Shown piece by piece: positions 44,668-52,103 of a stretch of 52,103 bases of DNA. Made by a program: the position numbers and the translations under genes. Position 1 is the stretch's first letter. The number at the start of each line of letters is the position of its first letter. The notes beneath the pieces were generated by a model. It did not search any database and was not told the DNA's origin. It was given only the letters and a program-made list of their open reading frames with translations. Source of the DNA: Planctomycetota bacterium (lineage in GTDB: Bacteria; Planctomycetota; J058); assembly GCA_023954375.1 (NCBI GenBank), contig JAMLIC010000060.1:1-52103 (forward strand), given 5' to 3'.

Positions 44668-46833
44668 TCAGCCGCCCGGACCGCCGAGCCAGCTCAGCGG
44701 CACGACCTGCGTGGGGAGCTCGTCGCACCTCGCCTCGTAGGCGGCCTGCCACCGGTCGCCCGGGTCCGGGCCGAGCACCGCCGCGAGGACCTTGGCCGCC
44801 TCGCCCGCGCGCCGCTCGAGGACCTTCGTCAGCGCGTCGGCGGCGCGCGCCCGGTCGGCCTCGGCGAAGAGGGGCGCGACCGACTCCGCGATGAACCCCG
44901 GGTCGCGCGCCAGCGCGATCAGGCGCGTGGCCGCGAGCGCGGTGCTCGGGTGCTTCAGGCCCTCGAGCGCCAGGTAGACCTCGGGGTCCACCCACACCAT
45001 GTCCTCCTCGGGGTCGTCGCTGGGGAGGACGACCGCCGGCGGCGCCCCGCCGAAGACGAGCTCGGCCTTGCCGATCGTGATCGTGTCGCCGGTCTCGAGG
45101 AGCGCGACGATCACCCGCTCGCCGCCGAGCAACGTCCCGAACCGGCTCGCGCCGTCGCGGATGATCAGCCTGCGGTGCAGGCGCTGCACCGTGGCGTGGA
45201 CGCGCGACACCGAGCGGTTGGCGACGACGACGGCGCAGCCCTCGTCGCGGCCGATCGTGAAGGCCTCGCCGGCGGCGGGCAGGATGACGTCGCGGACCTC
45301 CGGCTCGCCCTTGACCACGCGCAGGGCGGCGTCGCCGACCGGCACCGAGGGGACCGCCTGGTCGGGGAAGTGCGAGTGCGACTGCTCCCAGAACGCGAGC
45401 CAGGCGGCGAGGTCGTCGCCCAGGTTCTCGTGCGTCATGGAGAAGAGCGTGCCCGGCAGGCGGGCCGCCGCGCGCCGCTGCGCCTTCTCCATGGCCGCGG
45501 CCGCCGCCGCGGCGGTCTCGTCGCCGAAGAGCGGGGCGAGCGCGGCGCGGGCCGCCTCGACCTTCGCGGCGTTCGGGCGGCGGTCCAGGTCCTCGATCAG
45601 GGCCAGCACGCAGCGCCGGTCGGACAGGCGCAGGAGGGCCTCGAACAGGTAGGCCGGCACGCGCAGGCGCGGGCGCGCCGCGGCCGGCCCGGTCTCGAGC
45701 CGCGCCCCCTGGCCGCCGTCGCGGAAGGTGCAGGCCACCTCGCCGAAGCGCAGCTCGTCGCCGTCCTTCAGCAGCACGTCCGCGGCGATCTTCATGCTGC
45801 CGACCCACGTGCCGCCCGGCGCGCCGAGGTCGCGCACGAGCCAGCCGATCGGCGTCCGGGTGAAGTGGGCGTGCTGCGGCGCGACCGACGCGTCCTGCAG
45901 GAGGACGCCGCACGCGTCGTCGCTGCCGACGACGAACTCGCCCCAGGGCATGAGCAGGTGCCTGAAGCCGTGGCCGTCTACGAGGCACGGGACCTCGACC
46001 GGCGCCCCGTCGACCACACGCTGCAGGTCGTCGGCCAGAGCCTGCGCGTCGGGGTAGCGGTACTGCCGGTCGGGGATCAGCGCGCGGACGATCACCATCT
46101 CGAGGTCCTCGGGGAGGTCCGCGACGAGCTCGCGGGGCCAGGCGAAGGCGGCGTCCTTGGCCAGGTTCGAGATCTCCTCGGGGACGCTCCCGGGGAAGGG
46201 GAGGCTGCCGGTCACGAGCTGGTAGAGCGTGGCCCCGAGCGCGAACACGTCGGCCCGCGCGTCGACGTGGTGGTCGCCCCACTGCTCGGGGGCCATGTAG
46301 TGCGGCGTCCCGAGGACCTGCCCGGCCATGGTCAGCCCGTCGTCCGCGGCGACGGTCTTCGCCAGGCCGAAGTCGAGGATCTTCACCACCCCGTCGCGCG
46401 TGAGCAGGACGTTCGCCGGCTTGATGTCGCGGTGGATCACGTTGCTCTTGTGCGCGTGGGCGAGCCCGAGGGCGATGTCCCGCGCCAGGCGGGCCGCCTC
46501 GGCGGGGGCGAACGCGCCCTGCGCCGCGAGCTGCTCGTCGAGGGCCCCGCCATCGACGAACTCCATGACGATGTAGGGCGCCTCGTCGTCGACGACCGCG
46601 TGCACCCCGACGATGTTCGGGTGCTTCACCTGCTCCATGACCCGGGCCTCGCGCAGGAAGCGCCCGCGCCAGGTCGGGTTCTGCGCCTGCTCGGCGGCCA
46701 GGAACTTGACGACGACGGGGGTGTCGTCGCCGGGTCGCCGGGCCAGGTACACGGAGCCCATGCCCCCCTGGCCGATCTTGCGCTCCAGCGTCCAGCCGGA
46801 GCAGTCCTGCCCCAGCAGCGGGTCGTCGCTCAC
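44668..46833 (-). CDS. Cytoplasmic Ser/Thr kinase with two FHA domains
   Basis: This encodes 721 residues from a GTG with an AGGAG site five bases upstream. The kinase (15-275) has loop GQGGMGSVY, HRDIKPAN (Asp136), DFG at 154-156 and APEQ. The first FHA-like domain (about 290-370) is degenerate: the SRxH motif reads APQHA, and the loop GGTWVGS lacks the Asn-Gly pair. A helical region follows, then a second FHA domain (about 550-620) with canonical GRDEG and SRVHA. The C-terminal 90 residues are helical. No membrane segment is seen, unlike the other four kinases here. It is flanked by two FHA/DUF4388 proteins, plausible substrates or scaffolds. Confidence 0.9.
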   Translation of the reverse strand: MSDDPLLGQDCSGWTLERKIGQGGMGSVYLARRPGDDTPVVVKFLAAEQAQNPTWRGRFLREARVMEQVKHPNIVGVHAVVDDEAPYIVMEFVDGGALDEQLAAQGAFAPAEAARLARDIALGLAHAHKSNVIHRDIKPANVLLTRDGVVKILDFGLAKTVAADDGLTMAGQVLGTPHYMAPEQWGDHHVDARADVFALGATLYQLVTGSLPFPGSVPEEISNLAKDAAFAWPRELVADLPEDLEMVIVRALIPDRQYRYPDAQALADDLQRVVDGAPVEVPCLVDGHGFRHLLMPWGEFVVGSDDACGVLLQDASVAPQHAHFTRTPIGWLVRDLGAPGGTWVGSMKIAADVLLKDGDELRFGEVACTFRDGGQGARLETGPAAARPRLRVPAYLFEALLRLSDRRCVLALIEDLDRRPNAAKVEAARAALAPLFGDETAAAAAAAMEKAQRRAAARLPGTLFSMTHENLGDDLAAWLAFWEQSHSHFPDQAVPSVPVGDAALRVVKGEPEVRDVILPAAGEAFTIGRDEGCAVVVANRSVSRVHATVQRLHRRLIIRDGASRFGTLLGGERVIVALLETGDTITIGKAELVFGGAPPAVVLPSDDPEEDMVWVDPEVYLALEGLKHPSTALAATRLIALARDPGFIAESVAPLFAEADRARAADALTKVLERRAGEAAKVLAAVLGPDPGDRWQAAYEARCDELPTQVVPLSWLGGPGG

Positions 46834-46863
46834 GTCGGTCTCCTGCGGAAGGGCGTAGTTTCT

Positions 46864-46912
46864 GGCTAATAGCTAAGAGCTATTAGCTTTTAGCTATTAG
46901 CTCTTAGCTTTT
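46864..46912. repeat. AGCT heptad array (left arm)
   Basis: Seven consecutive 7-base units begin AGCT or GGCT: the first two in the AGCTAAN form, then mostly AGCTNTT. The 11-base arms AGCTAAGAGCT (46871-46881) and AGCTCTTAGCT (46899-46909) are perfectly complementary. The block is AT-rich in a GC-rich genome and lies about 30 bases upstream of the minus-strand kinase start, so it may carry or modulate that promoter. Confidence 0.9.
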
Positions 46913-46984
46913 GGCTTGATGAGGTGTTTGGCCTGTCCGTGGGTGGGGCATGGGTGCGCGATGTCGGCGGAGCCAACCGCTGAT

Positions 46985-47019
46985 TGCTAACAGCTAAAAG
47001 CTAACAGCTAAAAGCTCCT
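46985..47019. repeat. AGCT heptad array (right arm)
   Basis: Five heptads, AGCTAAA and AGCTAAC alternating and closing with AGCTCCT, are the reverse-complement form of most units in the left array 72 bases away. The two arrays could pair into a cruciform or hairpin in several registers. It ends about 28 bases before the stop of the minus-strand FHA gene. Confidence 0.9.
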
Positions 47020-47047
47020 GAGCTCGCGCCGACCCTCTGGCATCGTC

Positions 47048-48127
47048 TTAGCCGCCCTCGTCCTGGCGGCGGCTCGCCTCCATGAGGATCGCCGTGACGG
47101 GCGCCTGGACGTCCGCCGGCCGGTTCGCGTCGAACCCGGGGCCGAACGTGAACTGCCCGTCCTTCTCACGCAGGAGCAGGTAGATCGCCTCGACGCCCGC
47201 GGCGTCGTCCGCCTCGGCGTACACGGGCTTCCCCTCGCGGAAGCCGACGCTGCCGGTGGCGTCGGCCCCGAACACCTCGAGGAGGCCGGTCTTCTGGTTG
47301 AACTCGAGCGTCTGGAGCAGCTCGAAGAGGCTGACCTGGTCGAGCCGCCCGGCCATGGCGTCCGCGAGCATGGGCGCCGTGAGCAGGTTCGCGTCCGCCG
47401 CCGGCGCGGCCGGGCCCTTCCGGAGGTCGCGGTAGGTGCACAGGTACGGCCCGACGCTGACCTCGTCGCCGTCCTCGAGCACGTGCGGCTTCGCCAGGCG
47501 CTTGCCGCCGACCATCGTCCCGTTCGACGAGCCCAGGTCCGTGAGCACGGGGCGCCCCTGCGGGTCCCATGTGATCTCGGCGTGCTTGCGGGAGACGCGG
47601 GCCGACGGGATCGTCAGCATGGCGTCCTCGCGGCCGATCGTGAACACCTGCCCGGGCTGCAGGACGAGGGGGGCGGCGCCCACGCGCTGCAGGACGTGCG
47701 GCGACCGCGGGGGACCGCCGGCCGGCGCGCCCCCCCCCGGCCCGGTCGGTCGCGGCGGCGGGCCGCCCGGACGCGGCGGGGCCCCGGGCGGGCGGGGCGG
47801 GCCACCAGGCCGCGGCGGCGCGCCGGGCCGCGGCGGCGCGCCCGGGCGAGGCGGGGCGCCGGCGGCGGGAGCCGAGGCGGTCGCGCTCGGTTCGCTGCGC
47901 GGCGGGGGCGGCGGGCGCGGCGGGACCCGCCCCGACGGCGCGCGCGCCGGGGCGGCGGCCGCCGCCGGGGCGCCGAGCGGCGCCCCGCACTCGACGCAGA
48001 ACTTCGAGCCGGGCGGGCTCGCCGCCGAGTTGCAGGCGCTGCAGGCGGCGGCCAGCGGGCCGCCGCACTCCGAGCAGAAGCGGCCGCCCGGCGGGTTGTC
48101 GAAGCCGCACTTCGCGCACGCACTCAT
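47048..48127 (-). CDS. Double zinc-ribbon/FHA/DUF4388 signalling protein
   Basis: This encodes 359 residues. Two zinc ribbons at the N-terminus (CAKCG...CSECG and CSACN...CVECG, 4-50) are followed by a Pro/Gly/Arg-rich linker (about 55-145) with PPRPGA repeats. An FHA domain (about 150-235) is canonical: GREDA, SRKHAEI, SSNGT. A DUF4388 domain (about 255-345) contains QVSLFELLQTLEFNQKTG. Domain order is the same as in the 43623 gene, with the proline-rich stretch before rather than after the FHA. DUF4388 (PatA N-terminal-like) occurs in response-regulator and gliding proteins. It is likely co-regulated with the adjacent kinase. Confidence 0.88.
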   Translation of the reverse strand: MSACAKCGFDNPPGGRFCSECGGPLAAACSACNSAASPPGSKFCVECGAPLGAPAAAAAPARAPSGRVPPRPPPPPRSEPSATASAPAAGAPPRPGAPPRPGAPPRPGGPPRPPGAPPRPGGPPPRPTGPGGGAPAGGPPRSPHVLQRVGAAPLVLQPGQVFTIGREDAMLTIPSARVSRKHAEITWDPQGRPVLTDLGSSNGTMVGGKRLAKPHVLEDGDEVSVGPYLCTYRDLRKGPAAPAADANLLTAPMLADAMAGRLDQVSLFELLQTLEFNQKTGLLEVFGADATGSVGFREGKPVYAEADDAAGVEAIYLLLREKDGQFTFGPGFDANRPADVQAPVTAILMEASRRQDEGG

Positions 48128-48390
48128 CGCTGATGTCCCCCCCGCGCGAGAGTGTGACCTCGACCTACCCGGCGCGCCAGCATCGGAAGCGATCGCCGGG
48201 GGGCGAGCCCGCCAGCGTGCCCCGGCCAGGAGGCACGCGCCCGCGGCCGCGGCCGGCGGCGAGCCGGGCGCCGGCCGTGCGACCTCGACGACGTGCCACG
48301 AGCTGCCGGCGCGCCGACGGCGGCGCTGACCGGCGCCCAGGTGGCCACACGAAGGTTACTGGGGGGTATCCCTGGGCCGTCCCGTTCTGG

Positions 48391-48396
48391 TATCAC
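48391..48396 (+). promoter_or_regulatory. Extended -10 element before the barrel gene
   Basis: TGGTATCAC lies ten bases before the ATG at 48406, with no ribosome-binding site between, so transcription would start within a few bases of the start codon. No -35 match is seen. Nothing else is recognised in the 278-base gap 48128-48405. Confidence 0.3.
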
Positions 48397-48405
48397 CCCG
48401 GCCGC

Positions 48406-49608
48406 ATGGCCGCATGCTACCCCTCCTCGCTCCGGCTGCTCGTGGCGCTCCTCACGTTCGCCTGGGCGTCGGCCGCCGCTGCGCAGGACATCACCCTCCC
48501 GCCCCTCCCGCTCGAGGACCGAAAGGGCGTCCAGCCGACCCCCTGGCTGACTCTCAAGCCGTACCTGCGCACCGGCGCGTTCTACACCGACAACGTCTTC
48601 CAGCAGCGCAACGCGCGCCGCGCCGGGGACACGATCTTCTTCGCGATCCCGGGGCTGGACGCCTACCTCGAGGCCGACCGCGGGTGGATCGAGGTGGGCT
48701 ACGCGCCCACGTTCCTGGCCTTCGCGAAGCACGGGGGCAGCGACACCGTCGAGCACCGCCTGCGCTACGTCGGCCAGGCGGAGGTCGGCGCGCTGACGGT
48801 CAAGTCGAGCGGCACGGCCACGTGGGCGGTGTTCAACACGGACCCGCAGTTCACCGGCCGGGTGCGCAACTTCCAGGGCGCGACGAACCTCGACCTCGAC
48901 TACGCCTTCACCCCGCTCCTCGGGGCCAAGGCGACCGCGTTCGCCGCGGAGTCGCGCAACTTCCCGGACGTGCTCGAGCCCACGAACACGCAGGAGTGGG
49001 GCGGCGGCGGCTACGCGACGGTCTCGCCCAACCTGCGCCAGCCGCTGAAGCTCCTCGTCGGGAGCACCTTCCGCGAGATCCACTACATGGACCACCGCGC
49101 CCGGCTCCCCGACCTGAGCCTGGCGGGCGCCGTGGCGGGCGCCAAGCTCGAGGTCGACGAGTGGTTCCGGCTCGACCTCCTCGCGGGCGTGGAGGTCCCC
49201 TGGGTCAAGAAGCGCAACGGGCTGTCGCGCGACGTGGACCTCGACCCCGGGCCGATCGTCAACGTGACGGCCACGCTGCTCCCCATCGAGGGCACCACGC
49301 TGCTCGTGGCCGTCCGTCACCGGCTCGAGGCGTCGGCCGCTGCGGCGTACCAGCGCGCCACGACGCTCACCGGCACGCTGACGCAGGCGCTGCCGTACGA
49401 CCTCGAGCTCCAGCTCGTCGCGAGCTGGCGGCATCAGGACCCCCGCCGCCGCGCCGAGCTGCGCACGCAGAGCTACCGGGCGACCATCGCCTGGAAGCCG
49501 TGGGAGCACGTCGAGCTCGGAGTCCAGGCGGGGTACACCCGCTCGGACGTCCGCAACGGGGGGTTCGAGGCCATGACCCTCGGCGCGGCGCTGACGCTCA
49601 AGCTCTGA
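48406..49608 (+). CDS. Outer-membrane beta-barrel protein, exopolysaccharide-locus type
   Basis: This encodes 400 residues from an ATG at 48406 that starts a good signal peptide (LRLLVALLTFAWASAAAAQ). The longer open frame back to 48133 is Arg/Pro-rich and non-coding in character. The mature protein consists of alternating amphipathic strands with aromatic belts (YLRTGAFYTDNVFQQ, IEVGYAPTFLAF, DLDYAFTPLLGA, VELGVQAGYT) and ends in LTLKL. It matches the outer-membrane barrel type (OMP b-brl_2) often found at the head of exopolysaccharide loci. The glycosyltransferase gene follows after 39 bases. Confidence 0.82.
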   Translation: MAACYPSSLRLLVALLTFAWASAAAAQDITLPPLPLEDRKGVQPTPWLTLKPYLRTGAFYTDNVFQQRNARRAGDTIFFAIPGLDAYLEADRGWIEVGYAPTFLAFAKHGGSDTVEHRLRYVGQAEVGALTVKSSGTATWAVFNTDPQFTGRVRNFQGATNLDLDYAFTPLLGAKATAFAAESRNFPDVLEPTNTQEWGGGGYATVSPNLRQPLKLLVGSTFREIHYMDHRARLPDLSLAGAVAGAKLEVDEWFRLDLLAGVEVPWVKKRNGLSRDVDLDPGPIVNVTATLLPIEGTTLLVAVRHRLEASAAAAYQRATTLTGTLTQALPYDLELQLVASWRHQDPRRRAELRTQSYRATIAWKPWEHVELGVQAGYTRSDVRNGGFEAMTLGAALTLKL

Positions 49609-49647
49609 TCTGACTGACATCTCTGATCTGATGACATAAGGACCGCG

Positions 49648-50892
49648 ATGCGCATCCTCGTCGTCAGCGAGCGCTACCGTCCGGAGATCACGCCGGCCTC
49701 CTTCCGCATCGCCGAGCACGCCGCCCGCTGGCTCGAGCGCGGACACGAGGTGACGGTGCTCACGTCGGTGCCGAACCACCCACGGGGCGTGGTCTTCCCG
49801 GGCTACCGGAACCTGCCCTTCCAGGTCGAGGACCTCGACGGCGTCCGGCTCGTGCGGGTGTGGTCGTACCTGGCGCCCGCAGCAGGGACGATCCGGCGGT
49901 CCCTCGACTACATGAGCTTCACGGCCTCGGCCGTCGCGGCGACCCCGCTGCTCCCGCCGTTCGACGTGGCGCTGGGGACGTCGCCCACGCTGGCCGCCGC
50001 TGCGGCGGCCCGCGTGATCGCCGGCGTCCGCCGGCGGCCCTGGGTGTTCGAGGTGCGCGACCCGTGGCCCGCGTCGGTGCGGTCGCTCGGGGCGCTGCCC
50101 GCCCCCGGGCTCCTGGCCCTCGAGCGGCTCGAGCGCTCGCTCCTCCGCAGCGCCGCCCGGGTGGTGTGCGCCTACGCCTCGATCCAGGCCGACCTGGTCC
50201 GCCGAGGCGTCCCGCGCGACAAGACCGCCGTGGTCACGAACGGCTCGGACCTCGTCCGCTTCGACCCGGCCCGCGTGCGGCCCGTGGACCGGCAGGCCGC
50301 GCTGGGCGTCCCCGCCGACGCGTTCTTGGTCGGCTACGCCGGCACGGTCGGCCTGGCGCAGGGGCTCGAGGTCGTGGCCCGGGCGGCCGCGCTCCTGCGC
50401 CACGACCCGCGCGTGTGGTTCGTGGTCCTCGGGGAGGGCGCGCGCCGGGTCGCGCTCGAGGCGGAGGTGGCGCGGCTGGGGCTCGAGCGCGTCGTCGTGC
50501 GCGACTTCGTGGCCCGCGACCTCGTCCCGAGCTACCTGGCGGCCTTCGACGTGGGCCTCGTGCACCTCGCCCCCCTGCCCGTCTTTCGCGGGACCCTGCC
50601 CTCGAAGCTGTTCGAGCTCATGGCCCTCGGGGTGCCCGTGCTCCTCGGCATCGCGGGCGAGGCGGCCGAGCTCGTCGGCGGCGCCGGCTGCGGCGTGTGC
50701 TTTCCGTCCGGAGACCCGCAGGCCATGGCCACCGCGATCGTCGAGCTGGTGGACGACCCCGAGCGCCGCCGCGTCATGAGCGCGGCCGGACGGCAGCTCG
50801 GCCGGGAGTTCGACCGCGCGGGGCTGGCCGACCGCCTCCTGGTGCTCCTCGAGGAGGTCGCGGGCGCGGACGCAGCGCTCACTCGATCATGA
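49648..50892 (+). CDS. GT4-type glycosyltransferase (WbuB-like)
   Basis: This encodes 414 residues; AAGGA lies six bases before the ATG. It has a GT-B fold: the N-terminal half begins ILVVSERYRPEITPASFR with the EHAARWLERGHEVTVLT strand, and the C-terminal half has GYAGTVGLAQG, VVLGEGARR and the acceptor/donor motif LPSKLFELMALGVPV of family 4. It probably transfers a sugar from a nucleotide donor to a lipid-linked oligosaccharide in exopolysaccharide or O-antigen synthesis at the cytoplasmic face. The 39-base gap from the barrel gene contains a direct repeat (TCTGATCTGA twice). It is convergent with the TPR gene, ten bases apart. Confidence 0.92.
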   Translation: MRILVVSERYRPEITPASFRIAEHAARWLERGHEVTVLTSVPNHPRGVVFPGYRNLPFQVEDLDGVRLVRVWSYLAPAAGTIRRSLDYMSFTASAVAATPLLPPFDVALGTSPTLAAAAAARVIAGVRRRPWVFEVRDPWPASVRSLGALPAPGLLALERLERSLLRSAARVVCAYASIQADLVRRGVPRDKTAVVTNGSDLVRFDPARVRPVDRQAALGVPADAFLVGYAGTVGLAQGLEVVARAAALLRHDPRVWFVVLGEGARRVALEAEVARLGLERVVVRDFVARDLVPSYLAAFDVGLVHLAPLPVFRGTLPSKLFELMALGVPVLLGIAGEAAELVGGAGCGVCFPSGDPQAMATAIVELVDDPERRRVMSAAGRQLGREFDRAGLADRLLVLLEEVAGADAALTRS

Positions 50893-50902
50893 ACGATGCC
50901 GG

Positions 50903-52103
50903 TCAGCGGCCCTGGCGACCGAGCCGCGTCAGGACCTCGCGCGCGCCGCCGTGTGAGGGGTCGAGCGCCAGCGCCGCGCGGGCGGCCTCGCGCGCGCCGG
51001 CCTCGTCGCCGCGGCCGGCCAGGGCGCGGGCGATCCGGTGCTGCAGGTCCGCGCGCTCGCGGCGGTCGGCCGTGGCGCCGAGCGCCCGCTGCCAGGCCAG
51101 GAGCGCCGAGTCCGCCCGCCCATCGGCCAGGAAGGCGTCGCCGAGCTCCAGCCCGCCGACCTGCGGGTCGAGCTCGATCGCCCGCTCGAGCGCCTGCCGG
51201 GCCTCGGCCGGGCGCCGGGCTCCGAGGTGGTGGCGGCCCAGCTCACGCCACACGGGCGCGGCGTCGGGGCGCGCGGCGGCGGCCTCGACGAGCAGCGCCT
51301 CGGCGACGTCGAGGCGGCCTCGCGCCACGAGGTCGCGGGCCGCGACCCGCAGGAGCTCCCCCGGCCGCGCGTGGGTCCGCGCGGCCTCGAGCCAGAGCGC
51401 CCGGGCCCGCTCCGTCCGCCCGAGCCGCAGGTCGAGGCCCGCCGCGCGCGCCAGGTCGCGCGCGTCGGCCCCGGGGCCGAGGAGCGGCTCGAGGAGCCGC
51501 CGCGCCGGCCCGGGCGAGTGGTCGGCCAGCGCCGCGACGCAGCGGCGCCGCCCGTCGGGGTGGGCCCCCTCGAGGAGCGCCTCGAAGTCGGCGACGGCCA
51601 CGTCGGGCAGCGCCAGCAGCGCGGCCACGGCCTCGTCGAGCAGCGCCGCGCGTCCGGCGACCGCGGCCCGCAGGTCGGCCGCCGCCTGGGCGTGGTCGGC
51701 GGCGCGCTCCGCCGGGGATGCCTCGGGCTGGCGGCGGAGCGCCAGGGTCTGGCGCGCCGCCTCCAGCCGGACGGCCGGGTCGTGGGGCGCCAGGCGGCGC
51801 GCCGCCGACAGGCGCTCGCGCCGGGCCGCCGGCGCCGTGAGGAGCGAGGCCAGCTCGAGCTGGGCCCACGGGTCGCGCGGGGCCTTGTGGCACGCCCGCG
51901 CCAGGACCTGCCGGGCGGCGGGCAGGTCGCCCGCCGCCCGCAGGGCGCGCCCCCACTCGATGTCGATGCGCCCGTGCGCCGGCCACAGGCGCGCCGCGCG
52001 GGTGAAGCGCGCGCCCCGCAGGTCCATGGGCGAGCTCGGGTCGGTGGGGCGCCGCAGGGGGGCGCGCGCCACCGCCCGCCGCGCGCCGGGGCGCGCGGGG
52101 GCC
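50903..52103 (-). CDS. TPR protein, 5' end beyond the window
   Basis: About 400 residues are visible and the frame is still open at the window edge. Candidate internal starts exist (GTG at 52072, ATG at 52025), but the repeat pattern is already under way at the first residues, so I treat it as partial. It is built of TPR units: WGRALRAAGDLPAARQVLAR, AQLELASLLTAPAARRERL, GRTERARALWLEAARTHARP, ARRPAEARQALERAIELDPQ and GDEAGAREAARAALALDPSH. There is no catalytic motif. Placement beside a glycosyltransferase makes the TPR tail of an O-antigen ligase/polymerase possible, but no membrane part is visible here. Confidence 0.78.
   Translation of the reverse strand, partial: APARPGARRAVARAPLRRPTDPSSPMDLRGARFTRAARLWPAHGRIDIEWGRALRAAGDLPAARQVLARACHKAPRDPWAQLELASLLTAPAARRERLSAARRLAPHDPAVRLEAARQTLALRRQPEASPAERAADHAQAAADLRAAVAGRAALLDEAVAALLALPDVAVADFEALLEGAHPDGRRRCVAALADHSPGPARRLLEPLLGPGADARDLARAAGLDLRLGRTERARALWLEAARTHARPGELLRVAARDLVARGRLDVAEALLVEAAAARPDAAPVWRELGRHHLGARRPAEARQALERAIELDPQVGGLELGDAFLADGRADSALLAWQRALGATADRRERADLQHRIARALAGRGDEAGAREAARAALALDPSHGGAREVLTRLGRQGR

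Noticed and set aside
46864..47019. Heptad arrays as a CRISPR or plasmid iteron origin
   Set aside because: There are no spacers, no Cas or Rep gene nearby, and the unit is only 7 bases. An iteron role cannot be excluded but has no support.
48133..48405. Longer N-terminus for the barrel protein
   Set aside because: The added residues are Arg/Pro-rich and would bury a clean signal peptide that begins at 48406.

Overview
This 52 kb window is very GC-rich (by eye roughly 70% or more, third codon positions almost all G/C). It comes from a Gram-negative, gliding- or pilus-capable, signalling-rich bacterium. Five Ser/Thr kinase genes, a kinase fused to a formylglycine-generating-enzyme-like domain, a MoxR/DUF58/BatA/DUF4175 locus, a secreted terpene-cyclase-fold protein and a PQQ-like propeller point most strongly to Planctomycetota. 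Myxococcota is the main alternative. An LpxR-type outer-membrane deacylase and an exported beta-barrel imply an outer membrane with lipid A. No rRNA, tRNA, CRISPR array, transposase or phage gene was recognised.

Layout. 0-0.7 kb: a dispersed repeat at the window edge and a small lipoprotein gene. 0.9-6.8 kb: type IV pilus/type II secretion motor genes in the order PilB-like, PilT, PilB-like, PilC, followed by a large hairpin. 7.0-17.3 kb: a TPR/PPC-type kinase translationally coupled to an unknown protein, an orphan LolD/MacB-type ATPase, an LpxR-like protein, and a kinase with an N-terminal pseudokinase domain. 17.3-17.8 kb: a tandem/dispersed repeat cluster ending in G14. 17.9-34.8 kb: a one-directional minus-strand locus running moxR, DUF58, BatA-VWA, VWA, (57-aa basic ORF), PQQ-like propeller, terpene-cyclase-fold protein, DUF4175, giant Q-rich coiled-coil protein, small Q-rich protein. 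35.2-36.7 kb: an IMP dehydrogenase of eukaryotic type. 36.7-42.9 kb: a kinase-FGE fusion and a second kinase gene broken by several frameshifts. 43.0-48.1 kb: a YjbR-like protein with a histone-H1-like tail, and two zinc-ribbon/FHA/DUF4388 proteins flanking an FHA-bearing kinase. 48.4-52.1 kb: an outer-membrane barrel, a GT4 glycosyltransferase and a TPR protein cut by the window edge, probably the start of an exopolysaccharide or O-antigen locus.

How the genes may work together. The pilus motor genes form one unit with an internal terminator/promoter before pilC. The minus-strand locus looks like a MoxR-chaperoned envelope machine: a AAA+ ATPase, three MIDAS-bearing VWA-type proteins, and a set of membrane or exported proteins whose last two members are extremely glutamine-rich helical proteins. 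This is the best candidate for an undescribed system. The kinase/FHA/DUF4388 group looks like a phospho-signalling module. Several non-coding elements (inverted heptad arrays, CACGGAGG palindrome, G-tract repeat) sit only in the intergenic gaps. Starts were chosen from ribosome-binding sites, signal peptides and family alignment, so many differ from the longest open frame. Promoter calls are by eye only.
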